Assembly (NCBI GenBank): GCA_029265155.1
Contig: JAJUJV010000007.1
Coordinates: 1 to 39,615, forward strand
Direction: 5' to 3'
Length of the DNA stretch: 39,615 bases
From: Altererythrobacter sp.
GTDB taxonomy: Bacteria; Pseudomonadota; Alphaproteobacteria; Sphingomonadales; Sphingomonadaceae
Shown: positions 17,253-24,594 of the stretch, piece after piece
Position numbering within the stretch: the first letter of the stretch is position 1
How the letters are laid out: every line of letters starts with the position of its first letter
Notes under the pieces: model-generated
Told to the model about the DNA's origin: nothing
Databases searched by the model: none
What the model saw: only the letters and a program-made list of their open reading frames with translations
Position numbers and translations under genes: made by a program

Positions 17253-18185
17253 ATGCCCGAAGATTCCAGAAACGGCGACTCCGGCAACGGAGACGCGGAC
17301 AGTAAACGCGGTCTGTGGACCGCAATACGCAAATTCTTCGACGAACCCGGCGAGACTTCGCTGCGCGCGCAGATCGAAGAAGCCATTGCCGAGCACGAAG
17401 ACGAGCAAGGAACTGACGGCGAGCCGTCGCAGAACGGCGACCTGTCGCCGGTCGAACTGACCATGCTCCGCAACCTGCTCCACTTCAGCGAGCATGACGC
17501 CGACGACGTCGCCATCCCGCGAGGCGAGATTATCGCCGTCGAGGCTTCGGCTCCGTGGAAGGAGATGGTCGACGCCTTCGCCGAGCACGGACACTCGCGC
17601 CTGCCGGTTTACCGTGAAACGCTCGATCAAGTGATCGGGATGATCCATATCAAGGATGTCTTCCCTTACCTGGCGAACGGCAAGCCGCCGCCGCCCGACT
17701 GGACTGTGCTGATGCGGCAGCCGCTCTATGTTCCGCAGGCCCGCGGCGCGCTCGACGTGCTGGCGGACATGCGCGCGAAGCGGACGCATCTCGCCATTGT
17801 TGTCGATGAGTTCTCCGGCACCGACGGGATCATCACCATTGAAGACCTCGTCGAGGAGATCGTCGGCAACATCGAGGACGAACACGACGAGGCTCCAGTG
17901 GAACTGGTAGTGCCGATCGATGACGGCGTCTGGGATGCCGATGCTCGGGCCGAACTGGAAGACGTTGCTGTCACCGTGGGCGATCCGCGCATCGCCGACG
18001 TGGAGGAAGCGGTCGATACGCTCGGCGGGCTGGCGTTCATCCTGGCCGAACAAGTGCCCGAGGTCGGGGCCGTCCTGCATCATCCGAGCGGATGGCGCAT
18101 CGAAGTGACCGGAGGAGACGAAACCCACGTCACTCGGCTTCGCCTCCATCGCCCGAACGCCGGCGAAGCGGCGGCCGAGGAATAG
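17253..18185 (+). CDS. CorC/HlyC-type CBS-domain protein
   Basis: A 310-residue cytosolic protein without the DUF21 membrane domain, so of the short CorC/YbeX type. An acidic, low-complexity N terminus (to about residue 30) is followed by a helical segment, paired CBS domains at about 75-195 (DDVAIPRGEIIAVEA, HSRLPVYRE, GMIHIKDVF, FSGTDGIITIEDLVEEIVG), and a C-terminal CorC_HlyC transporter-associated domain. The short forms have been linked to cobalt/magnesium efflux and to ribosome biology. It follows ybeY by 32 bases with an AAGGG ribosome site. In many genomes lnt comes next; here it does not. Confidence 0.92.
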   Translation: MPEDSRNGDSGNGDADSKRGLWTAIRKFFDEPGETSLRAQIEEAIAEHEDEQGTDGEPSQNGDLSPVELTMLRNLLHFSEHDADDVAIPRGEIIAVEASAPWKEMVDAFAEHGHSRLPVYRETLDQVIGMIHIKDVFPYLANGKPPPPDWTVLMRQPLYVPQARGALDVLADMRAKRTHLAIVVDEFSGTDGIITIEDLVEEIVGNIEDEHDEAPVELVVPIDDGVWDADARAELEDVAVTVGDPRIADVEEAVDTLGGLAFILAEQVPEVGAVLHHPSGWRIEVTGGDETHVTRLRLHRPNAGEAAAEE

Positions 18186-18260
18186 CCGCATCCCGACTTT
18201 CACCAGCTTCTCTGCTCGCTCCGCTCGACACGAGTTGCGTTTTTCTGAACAGTGAGAGCC

Positions 18261-19142
18261 ATGCGCCGCCTCCCCCCTCTCCGCGCGCTCGAAGCGTTCG
18301 TCCGCACCGTGCGGCTGGGGTCGGCGCGCGCGGCGGCGACGGAACTCGGCCTCAGTCCGTCGGCGCTTTCCCGCCGGATCACGAACCTGGAGGAGTTCAC
18401 CGGCAAGAAGCTGTTTTCGCGCACCGGCCAGGCGATGAAGCTAACGGAGGAGGGGCGCCAGTTCTACGACAACGTCGCGCCGCATCTGGAGGCGCTGGCG
18501 GTCGCGGTAGAGGCCCAGTCGGAAAACCTGCAGCTGATGCGCCTGCGGCTGGGCGTGCTGCCGCTGTTCGGTACTCAGCGGCTGTTCCCGCGCCTGCCCG
18601 AGCTTCGCCGTCTCCACCCCCGCCTGCACATCGACATCGACACCGGCCCGCACCCGATCGAGCGGGTCGGCGACACGCTCGATGCCGCGATCGTCATCAC
18701 CACCGATCCCGGCCGGCGGTTCCATAAGGTCCAGCTAGACCAGAACCGCGTCCACGCGATCTGCAGCCGCGAGCTGGCGGAGCGGCTTGGGCCGGAGCCG
18801 AACCTGAAGGCTCTGTCGGAACAGACGTTCCTGATCCACACGGACATGCCGCTCAGCTTCGAGGCTTGGAAAACCGCGCTCGGCGTACAGGGCCTGCAGC
18901 CGAACGCGATCGATCATTACGATTCCGGTCAGCTGATCCTGGAAGCGGCTGCTCAGGGCTTGGGTATCGCGATCATGCACGACGATCACCTCAAGCGTAA
19001 CAACGACCCGCGCCTGTCGCTGCTTTACGATCAGTTCGAGGTTGCCAGTCCTTACAGTTACTGGTTCGTATGCCGGCACATCGACCTCGAGAGCCGGCCC
19101 GTACGCCTGTTTCACGACTGGCTGGTGGAGGCTCGACTCTAG
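18261..19142 (+). CDS. LysR family transcriptional regulator
   Basis: A 293-residue regulator. The N-terminal winged helix reads LPPLRALEAFVRTVRLGSAR, then AAATELGLSPSALSRRITNLEEFTGKKLFSR, the standard LysR DNA-binding domain. The effector domain follows from about 90 (LRLGVLPLFGTQRLFPRLPEL). The start ATG 18261 has a GAGAG just upstream; a GTG at 18252 is also in frame. It resembles the GcvA-like branch. It lies 50 bases upstream of two secreted NTF2-fold genes on the same strand, which it may regulate, although LysR genes more often face their targets. Codon use seems a little more G+C-rich than in the block before it, an impression only. Confidence 0.92.
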   Translation: MRRLPPLRALEAFVRTVRLGSARAAATELGLSPSALSRRITNLEEFTGKKLFSRTGQAMKLTEEGRQFYDNVAPHLEALAVAVEAQSENLQLMRLRLGVLPLFGTQRLFPRLPELRRLHPRLHIDIDTGPHPIERVGDTLDAAIVITTDPGRRFHKVQLDQNRVHAICSRELAERLGPEPNLKALSEQTFLIHTDMPLSFEAWKTALGVQGLQPNAIDHYDSGQLILEAAAQGLGIAIMHDDHLKRNNDPRLSLLYDQFEVASPYSYWFVCRHIDLESRPVRLFHDWLVEARL

Positions 19143-19192
19143 TCCGCTTCATCGGCCAGAATGGCATAGACAGTTCAGGAGAGAGAACAGCC

Positions 19193-19741
19193 ATGAAATT
19201 CAAAGTTCCGCTGCTTGCCGCCGCCGTCTCCGCGGCGGCCATGATGGCCCTTCCCGGCGTGGCTAAGGCGCAGATGCGTCCGCTCAACGATCCGGTCGTG
19301 GCCCATCCCGATCCGGAGAGCCTGTTCACCAGCGATGACCCCGAGCTTCATCGCAACAAGCAGACGGCGCTCCACATCATGCGCGAGCTGCTGCAGTGCG
19401 GCCAATGGGACCGCGCCGGCGAGTGGCTGACCGACCGTTACATCCAGCACAACCCGCTGGCCGCCTCCGGGCTCGAGGCGGTGCAGCACTACTTCCTCAA
19501 TGTCGCCAAAGTGCAGCCGACGCCAACCTGCGATAAGCTGACCAACCCGATCGTGGCCGTCGCGGCCGAGGGCGACATCGTGACCGTGCTAATCAAGCGC
19601 GAACTGCCGATCCCGGGCGGCGCCGAGGGCGAGACATACACCACGACTTGGTTCGACGCGTGGCGCTTCGTCGACGGCAAGGCCGATCAGCATTGGGATC
19701 CGGCCACCCTCCCCACCGTTCCGCCGGCTGGCCAGCGGTGA
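19193..19741 (+). CDS. Secreted NTF2/SnoaL-like protein
   Basis: A 182-residue protein with a signal peptide (MKFKVPLLAAAVSAAAMMALPGVAKAQ). The mature part matches the SnoaL-like group of the NTF2 fold: RYIQHNPLAASGLEAVQHYF near the middle and WFDAWRFVDGKADQHWD near the end, the usual polar pocket residues of that group. Members are described as cyclases, isomerases or binding proteins; no reaction can be assigned here. ATG 19193 has an AGGAGAG ribosome site. Its stop overlaps the next gene by GTGA, and the next gene encodes a second protein of the same fold, so the two may act together in the periplasm. Confidence 0.85.
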   Translation: MKFKVPLLAAAVSAAAMMALPGVAKAQMRPLNDPVVAHPDPESLFTSDDPELHRNKQTALHIMRELLQCGQWDRAGEWLTDRYIQHNPLAASGLEAVQHYFLNVAKVQPTPTCDKLTNPIVAVAAEGDIVTVLIKRELPIPGGAEGETYTTTWFDAWRFVDGKADQHWDPATLPTVPPAGQR

Positions 19742-20262
19742 GCGGGCTCCGCCACGTTCGAGCAGCGGCGCTGGGCGCGCTGCTGCTCGTCTCGACGCCC
19801 GCTTTCGCCCAGCAGAGCGATGCAGATGTCATCCGCGAAGCGCGCGACCGAGCCCAGATCGAGCAGTTGATGTGGGACTACGTCGAGGCGATCGACGGCT
19901 GGAACGCCGACGCCTATGCCGCCACCTTCACCGAAGACGGCGCGTTCCTGAACACCAAGGGACGCGACGCGTTGCGCCAGATGGTACTCGACCTCAAGAA
20001 GAGCCAGGACGAGCGCAGCGCCGACGGGGCGAGCATTGGCAACATGCACCACATCATGTCGAACATGAACATCGAGTTCGTCACGCCCGACCACGCCCGT
20101 GTGTACTATTACCACATGACCGTGTTCGGAAACGGCCTCAACCCGCCGCCCAGAGTGGCCTCGGTGGGACGCGGGCTGGACGACGTGGTGCGCGTGGGCG
20201 GCAAGTGGCTCATCCGGAACCGCAACGTCGCGTACCAGCACCCGGCGCCTCCGGGGAACTGA
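19738..20262 (+). CDS. Secreted NTF2-like (SnoaL_4-type) protein
   Basis: The GTG at 19738 overlaps the stop of the preceding gene (GTGA) and opens a clean signal peptide, RAAALGALLLVSTPAFAQQ, giving 174 residues; the longer open frame upstream lacks this character. The mature protein has RAQIEQLMWDYVEAIDGWNADAYAATFTEDGAFL and HHIMSNMNIEFVTPDHARVYYY, typical of SnoaL_4/NTF2-like proteins related to ring-hydroxylating dioxygenase small subunits and scytalone dehydratase. Function unknown. It is followed within 20 bases by a strong palindromic terminator. It pairs with the upstream NTF2-fold gene. Confidence 0.85.
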   Translation: MSGLRHVRAAALGALLLVSTPAFAQQSDADVIREARDRAQIEQLMWDYVEAIDGWNADAYAATFTEDGAFLNTKGRDALRQMVLDLKKSQDERSADGASIGNMHHIMSNMNIEFVTPDHARVYYYHMTVFGNGLNPPPRVASVGRGLDDVVRVGGKWLIRNRNVAYQHPAPPGN

Positions 20263-20280
20263 TCGTAACCTGACAAGGAA

Positions 20281-20304
20281 AGGGGCGCCGCGGCGCCCCT
20301 TTTT
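20281..20304. terminator. Palindromic terminator between convergent genes
   Basis: AGGGGCGCCGCGGCGCCCCT (20281-20300) is a perfect 20-base palindrome followed by TTTT on the plus strand. It lies between the plus-strand NTF2-like gene (stop at 20262) and the stop of the minus-strand cyclophilin gene (20309). The plus-strand side has the better T tract; on the minus strand the tail is TTCCTTG, so action in that direction is weaker. Confidence 0.88.
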
Positions 20305-20308
20305 CGTC

Positions 20309-20773
20309 TCAGCTCACCGTTGCTTTGACGATCTTGCCGGGCTCGCGAGGCGGCTCGCCCTTCGGCAGCGCGTCCACGTGTTCCATTCCGCTCTCGACCT
20401 GGCCCCAGACGGTGTACTGCTTGTCGAGGAAGCGCGCGTCGTCGAAGCAGATGAAGAACTGGCTGTTGGCGCTGTCCGGCACCTGGGTGCGGGCCATCGA
20501 GCAGGTGCCGCGGACGTGCGGCTCGGAATTGAACTCGGCCTTGAGATCGGGCTTGTCGCTGCCGCTCATGCCGGTACCCGTGGGGTCGCCGCCCTGGGCC
20601 ATGAAGCCGGGGATGACGCGGTGGAACACCACGCCGTCGTAGAAGCCTTCGCGGGCCAGCTCGGTAATGCGCTCGACATGGCCGGGAGCGAGATCGGGCC
20701 GCAGCTTGATGACCACGTCGCCGGTCTGTCCGTTGCCGGTGTCGAGAGTAAGAGTGAGCTTTTCGTCGGCCAT
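20309..20773 (-). CDS. Peptidyl-prolyl cis-trans isomerase, cyclophilin type
   Basis: A 154-residue single-domain cyclophilin without a signal peptide, so cytosolic. The catalytic core is FYDGVVFHRVIPGFMAQGGDPTGTG, with GTCSMART and NSQFFICFDDARFLD downstream and YTVWGQVESGMEHVDAL near the end, all conserved in bacterial PpiB-type enzymes. It speeds proline isomerisation in protein folding. The start at 20773 is fixed by an AAGGAGAT ribosome site; the frame is open further upstream, but that part does not resemble the family and overlaps mgtE. A sigma-70-like promoter lies 27 bases upstream. Confidence 0.95.
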   Translation of the reverse strand: MADEKLTLTLDTGNGQTGDVVIKLRPDLAPGHVERITELAREGFYDGVVFHRVIPGFMAQGGDPTGTGMSGSDKPDLKAEFNSEPHVRGTCSMARTQVPDSANSQFFICFDDARFLDKQYTVWGQVESGMEHVDALPKGEPPREPGKIVKATVS

Positions 20774-20799
20774 CGCGTATCTCCTTCGGGATGAGCGCG

Positions 20800-20827
20800 C
20801 ATATAAGCCGCCTGCCCGCGATGTCAC
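20800..20827 (-). promoter_or_regulatory. Likely sigma-70 promoter of the cyclophilin gene
   Basis: On the minus strand GTGACA (20827-20822, five of six matches to TTGACA), a 16-base spacer, and TATATG (20805-20800, four of six to TATAAT). The -10 box ends 26 bases before the ATG at 20773, leaving a short leader that holds the AAGGAGAT ribosome site. Confidence 0.5.
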
Positions 20828-20841
20828 CCGCCGGGTTTGCA

Positions 20842-20857
20842 ATTGAGGCATTGAGGC
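20842..20857 (+). repeat. Tandem 8-base repeat upstream of mgtE
   Basis: ATTGAGGC occurs twice head to tail (20842-20849 and 20850-20857), 13 bases before the mgtE ATG at 20871. It could be an operator half-site pair or chance; nothing else supports a role. The mgtE start has only a poor ribosome site (GGGGCGAG). Confidence 0.45.
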
Positions 20858-20870
20858 ATAGGGGCGAGTC

Positions 20871-22307
20871 ATGGCCGAAGAGGACCTCCGCGAGCTCGAT
20901 CACGATGTCCTCCACGAGGAGGGCGAGGAGCTCGACGAGGAGAACCGGTTGAAGCCGGTCTTCGTCGACGCGGTTGCGGCCGCGCTGCACCAGGACGACG
21001 AAAGCCGCGCTTACGAGCTGGTCGAGCCGCTGCACCCGGCCGATATCGCCGACCTGTTCGAGCTGCTCGATCCCGATCAGCGCCGCCGCTTGGCTGCCGC
21101 GATCACCGATCTGATGACCGGCGAGGTGATCGCCGAGCTTAACGATTACGTCCGCGACGACATGATCGAAGCGCTGCCGCCCGAAGCGGTGGCGGAGATC
21201 GCGGAGCAGCTCGATACCGACGATGCGGTCCAGCTCCTCGAGGACCTCGAGCCCGAGGACCAGCGCGCCATCCTGGCCGAGATGGAGCCGGAGGACCGGG
21301 CGGCGATCGAGAGCGCGCTGTCCTATCCGGAAGAGACCGCCGGGCGGCTAATGCAGCGCGAGCTGGTCGCCGTGCCCGAACACCTCACCGTCGGCGATCT
21401 GATCGACTACATGCGCGAACACGAGGAGCTGCCGACCGAGTTCTGGGAGGTCTTCATCGTCGACCCGACGCACAAGCCGGTCGGCACCTGCCAGCTTTCG
21501 TGGATCCTGCGCACGCCGCGGCACATCGCGCTCGCCGACGTCATGAAGCGCGACCAGACGCTGATCCCGGTGACGATGGACCAGGAGGAAGTGGCGCTGC
21601 GCTTCCAGAAATACGCGCTGATCAGCGCGGCGGTGGTCGACGAGAGCGGGCGGCTGGTCGGGCAGATCACCGTCGACGACGTGGTGCACATCATCCAGGA
21701 GGAAGCCGGCGAGGATACGCTGCTGCTGAGCGGCGCCGGCGAAGGCGACATCAACGAGCCGATCCGCGACGCCTATTCCTCGCGCGTGCGCTGGCTGGTG
21801 GCGAACCTCGGCACGGCGCTCGTCGCGAGCTTCGTGATCGCGATGTTCGACGGGGCGATCGAGAAGCTCGTCGCTCTCGCCGTGCTGATGCCGATCGTCG
21901 CGAGCATCGGAGGCAATGCGGGAACGCAGACGATGGCGGTGACCGTGCGCGCGATCGCCACCAACCAGCTCACCCGGTCCAACACGCGTCGGATGATAGG
22001 GCGCGAGATGCGCGTGGCGCTGCTCAACGGGGCGACGGTGGCCGTGCTGATCGGCGTGGCGACGGCGCTGGTGTTCTCGCTCTGGCTCGACCCGACGACG
22101 GGAACGAAGCTCGGCGCGGTCATAGCCGCCGCCATGGTGATCAACATCGTCACCGCAGGGCTCGCCGGAGTCGCCGTGCCGGTGCTGTTCGACCGCATGG
22201 ACCAGGACCCGGCAGTGGCGAGCAGCGTGTTCGTGACGATGATCACCGATTCGATGGGGTTCTTCGCCTTCCTCGGCCTGGCCGTGGCGAGCGGACTGGT
22301 CGGCTAG
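20871..22307 (+). CDS. mgtE: Magnesium transporter MgtE
   Basis: A 478-residue protein of the usual MgtE length. The N-terminal helical domain (LHPADIADLFELLDPDQRRRL, DDAVQLLEDLEPEDQ, about 50-150) is followed by two CBS domains (about 155-275, with SALSYPEETAGRLMQ before them) that sense cytosolic Mg2+, and then five membrane helices from about 305 including the pore signature LMPIVASIGGNAGTQTMAVTVRA. It is a Mg2+-gated Mg2+ channel of the inner membrane. Its ATG is divergent from the cyclophilin gene across 97 bases. No magnesium riboswitch can be seen in that gap. Confidence 0.96.
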   Translation: MAEEDLRELDHDVLHEEGEELDEENRLKPVFVDAVAAALHQDDESRAYELVEPLHPADIADLFELLDPDQRRRLAAAITDLMTGEVIAELNDYVRDDMIEALPPEAVAEIAEQLDTDDAVQLLEDLEPEDQRAILAEMEPEDRAAIESALSYPEETAGRLMQRELVAVPEHLTVGDLIDYMREHEELPTEFWEVFIVDPTHKPVGTCQLSWILRTPRHIALADVMKRDQTLIPVTMDQEEVALRFQKYALISAAVVDESGRLVGQITVDDVVHIIQEEAGEDTLLLSGAGEGDINEPIRDAYSSRVRWLVANLGTALVASFVIAMFDGAIEKLVALAVLMPIVASIGGNAGTQTMAVTVRAIATNQLTRSNTRRMIGREMRVALLNGATVAVLIGVATALVFSLWLDPTTGTKLGAVIAAAMVINIVTAGLAGVAVPVLFDRMDQDPAVASSVFVTMITDSMGFFAFLGLAVASGLVG

Positions 22308-22331
22308 CGAGTGGCTCCCTATCTCGGAGCC

Positions 22332-22727
22332 ATGCCGCTTTCGATGACCAAGGTTGCCTACGACGCCAAGAGCCTGGACGAAATCACGGAATGGTTCGGA
22401 CGCGGGGAGGCCGAGAAGCGCCTTACCACGCGCTATCTGCCGAAACGGCATGCCGAAATGGTCGGCGGCTCGCTGTATTGGATACACCAGCACGCGCTGA
22501 TCGGCCGCAGCCCGATCCTTCGGTTCGAGCAGAGGCCCGACGGGCGCTGGTGGATCGTGCTCGAAAACCGGCTGATCTTCGTCAACCCGCGGGCCAAGCG
22601 CGCTCACCAAGGCTGGCGTTATCTGGAAGAGACCGACGCGCCTGAGGACCTGCCCGAAGGAGCTACGACCGGAGATATCCTGCCCGGCAGGCTCCTTCGA
22701 AAGCTCGCCCAGCTCGGTCTGGCGTAA
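22332..22727 (+). CDS. DUF1489 family protein
   Basis: A 131-residue protein that I recognise as the alphaproteobacterial DUF1489 family from the pattern TRYLPKRHAEMVGGSLYWIHQHALIGRSPILRFE and the end RLLRKLAQLG. No function is established. The protein is soluble. I chose ATG 22332, which has a GGAG close upstream; a GTG at 22311, four bases after mgtE, is also in frame and would add seven residues. It starts 24 bases after mgtE and is probably co-transcribed with it. Confidence 0.82.
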   Translation: MPLSMTKVAYDAKSLDEITEWFGRGEAEKRLTTRYLPKRHAEMVGGSLYWIHQHALIGRSPILRFEQRPDGRWWIVLENRLIFVNPRAKRAHQGWRYLEETDAPEDLPEGATTGDILPGRLLRKLAQLGLA

Positions 22728-22733
22728 AGCCGC

Positions 22734-22759
22734 GGAACAGTCGCCCGGGCTCTCCCGTT
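22734..22759 (+). promoter_or_regulatory. EcfG (general stress response) type promoter
   Basis: GGAAC (22734-22738), a 17-base spacer and CGTT (22756-22759) match the GGAAC-N16/17-CGTT consensus of the alphaproteobacterial sigma factor EcfG exactly. The -10 element ends 21 bases before the ATG of the small hydrophilic gene at 22781, a suitable spacing with the AAGGAGAG ribosome site in between. Confidence 0.7.
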
Positions 22760-22780
22760 GATGTGGCAAGGAGAGAGACC

Positions 22781-23038
22781 ATGACCAAACGCGATCCACA
22801 TCCCGATAACGAACTCATCGACGAGCTGCAGGAAGAGGGCCCGGCTCCGAGCCACGGCGGCAGTTCGGGCGGAGACTTGGCCCGCAACGTCGGCAGCCGC
22901 GCCGAAGTTCACACGACGGTCCGCGATACCGGCATGGAGCGGCCGACCGGGCAGGACAACCCAGCGCAGGACGAGCTCAAAGGCGAGAAGACGATCGACC
23001 GGCTCGACCCCGCCCGGAAAGGGCCTTCCTCGGAATAG
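22781..23038 (+). CDS. Small hydrophilic hypothetical protein, probable stress-response gene
   Basis: An 85-residue, highly charged protein with no hydrophobic segment, no cysteine and much Gly, Asp, Glu and Pro; it is probably disordered. The beginning MTKRDPHPDNELIDELQEEGPAP and the segment GGSSGGDLARNVGSR look like a small protein family of sphingomonads whose function I do not know. ATG 22781 has an excellent AAGGAGAG ribosome site. The exact EcfG-type promoter upstream suggests induction in the general stress response. Its stop is three bases from the stop of the convergent FrnE-like gene. Confidence 0.78.
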   Translation: MTKRDPHPDNELIDELQEEGPAPSHGGSSGGDLARNVGSRAEVHTTVRDTGMERPTGQDNPAQDELKGEKTIDRLDPARKGPSSE

Positions 23039-23041
23039 GGC

Positions 23042-23722
23042 TCAGGCGTGCTGCACCTGGCCGGCGATCTGCCGGAGCATGCTCGCGTATTCCGCCGGAT
23101 CGCGCGCCCCCTGGATCAGGTACTTGCCATCGACGACGAAGCTCGGGACAGAATTGATCCCCGCCTGGCGGCCGCGCTGTTCCTCGGACCGGACGGCGAT
23201 GGAGAGGGCTTCGTCATCCAGGGCAGCGGCCGCTTTCGCGCGATCGAGGCCGTGATCCGCCGCAAGCTCTAGCAGGACTTCGCGGTCGCTGACGTTGCGG
23301 CGCTGCTGGAAGTGCGCCCTGAGCAGCGCGACCTTCAGCCGCTGCTGCGCCTCGGACCCGGCCTCGGCGAGCGCCCAGCGCAGCAGCTTGTGCGCTTCGA
23401 ACGTGTTCCACATCATCGCCGCGGGCTCTTCGCCCTCGCCCTCCCAGTCCATCGGAAAGCCCGCGCGGTCGGCCGCGGCATGGAGCTGCGCGCGCATGGC
23501 CGCGACTTCTTCGGGCGTGCGCCGATAGACTTCCGCGAGATGCTTCTGCTGGTCCTTGCCCTTGACCGGCAGGTCGGGATTGAGCTCGAACGGCATGAAG
23601 CGCGCTTCGACTTCGATCTCGCCCTCTACTTCGCGCATCGCCTTGGCGAACTGGGTCCAGCCCACCGCGCACCACGGGCACATCACGTCGGACCAGACAT
23701 CTACCGAGAGTTTCTTCATCAT
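23042..23722 (-). CDS. DsbA family oxidoreductase, FrnE-like
   Basis: A 226-residue cytosolic thioredoxin-fold protein without a signal peptide. The redox motif C15-P-W-C18 sits in SVDVWSDVMCPWCAVG, and an all-helical insertion separates it from the cis-proline loop (INSVPSFVVDGKYLIQGA), the arrangement of FrnE/2-hydroxychromene-2-carboxylate isomerase-like proteins. It may reduce or isomerise disulfides in the cytosol. I chose ATG 23722, which overlaps the nudC stop by ATGA and has a GGAGCAAGG ribosome site; ATG 23719 is next. It is the last gene of a coupled trio. Confidence 0.9.
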   Translation of the reverse strand: MMKKLSVDVWSDVMCPWCAVGWTQFAKAMREVEGEIEVEARFMPFELNPDLPVKGKDQQKHLAEVYRRTPEEVAAMRAQLHAAADRAGFPMDWEGEGEEPAAMMWNTFEAHKLLRWALAEAGSEAQQRLKVALLRAHFQQRRNVSDREVLLELAADHGLDRAKAAAALDDEALSIAVRSEEQRGRQAGINSVPSFVVDGKYLIQGARDPAEYASMLRQIAGQVQHA

Positions 23723-24594
23723 CCTTGCTCCAGCCACCATCGCAGCATGTCGTGGGCGATGGCCTGCTTCGGAGGCGGAACGAAGCTCGCGCTTTGGGCG
23801 CCCATCGCCAGCGCCTCGGCCACATCGGCGCGCGTGAACCAGCGCGCATCCTCGATCTCGGTCTTGTCGATCGTCAGTTCAAGGCTGGAAGCATAGCCGA
23901 TGCAGCCCATCATGAGCTGCGAGGGGAACGGCCAGGGCTGGCTGGCGATGTAGCGCACGCCCGAAATGCGCACCCCGGCTTCCTCGAACACTTCGCGCGC
24001 GACCGCTTCCTCCACCGTCTCGCCAGGCTCGACGAAGCCGGCGAGCGCCGAAAAACTGCGTTCCGGAAAGCGCGACTGGCGGCCGAGCAGGAGCTGCCCT
24101 TCACATTCGACGAGCATGATCGCCACCGGATCCACGCGTGGGAAGTGCTGCGCGGCGCAGGCCGGGCAATCGCGCTGCCAGCCGCCCTTGGCCGGCCGGG
24201 TCCGTTCCCCGCACCGCGCGCAGAACCGATGCCGCGCGTGCCAGTCGAGCATCGTGCGCGCTTCGCCGTAGATCGCCAGCTCCGGAGCGGAAAGGCGCGA
24301 GACATGCCCCCAGGCCGGACGGTGCGCATAGGCCGGGCCTCGGTCGCCCTGTGGCGGCACCTCGGCGAAGGCGGCACGCCCTTCCAGCATGCCGAGAAAG
24401 ACAAGTTCCGCGTCAGCGGGGATTTCAGCTGCCGGCGTCCAGGTGAGGCGATCCTGGGCATCGAGCACCGGAAGGAGATCGTCGAGCTGCAGCAGCAAGC
24501 CCGTCATGCGCGCCTCGGCCAGGCGTGCCGGATCGGTGCGGATGGGATCGGCGCGGTCGAGCGGCTGGCCGGCGAAAGCCGGAATGAAGCTCAC
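23719..24594 (-). CDS. nudC: NAD(+) diphosphatase NudC
   Basis: A 291-residue Nudix hydrolase that cleaves NADH/NAD+ and can remove NAD caps from RNA. It has the zinc ribbon C125-x2-C128...C143-x2-C146, then the Nudix box at 186-208 (G-x5-E-x7-R-E-x2-E-E-x-G-V), then the NudC-specific SQPWPFPSQLM (218-228). The N-terminal half is the usual variable domain. The start is GTG at 24594, overlapping the stop of the serine hydrolase gene (GTGA). Its own stop overlaps the next start by ATGA, so the three genes should be translated in a coupled way. Confidence 0.95.
   Translation of the reverse strand: MSFIPAFAGQPLDRADPIRTDPARLAEARMTGLLLQLDDLLPVLDAQDRLTWTPAAEIPADAELVFLGMLEGRAAFAEVPPQGDRGPAYAHRPAWGHVSRLSAPELAIYGEARTMLDWHARHRFCARCGERTRPAKGGWQRDCPACAAQHFPRVDPVAIMLVECEGQLLLGRQSRFPERSFSALAGFVEPGETVEEAVAREVFEEAGVRISGVRYIASQPWPFPSQLMMGCIGYASSLELTIDKTEIEDARWFTRADVAEALAMGAQSASFVPPPKQAIAHDMLRWWLEQG

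Noticed and set aside
21348..22799. A 483-codon open frame on the minus strand
   Set aside because: Antisense to mgtE, with a His/Arg/Asp-rich low-complexity translation typical of such shadows.
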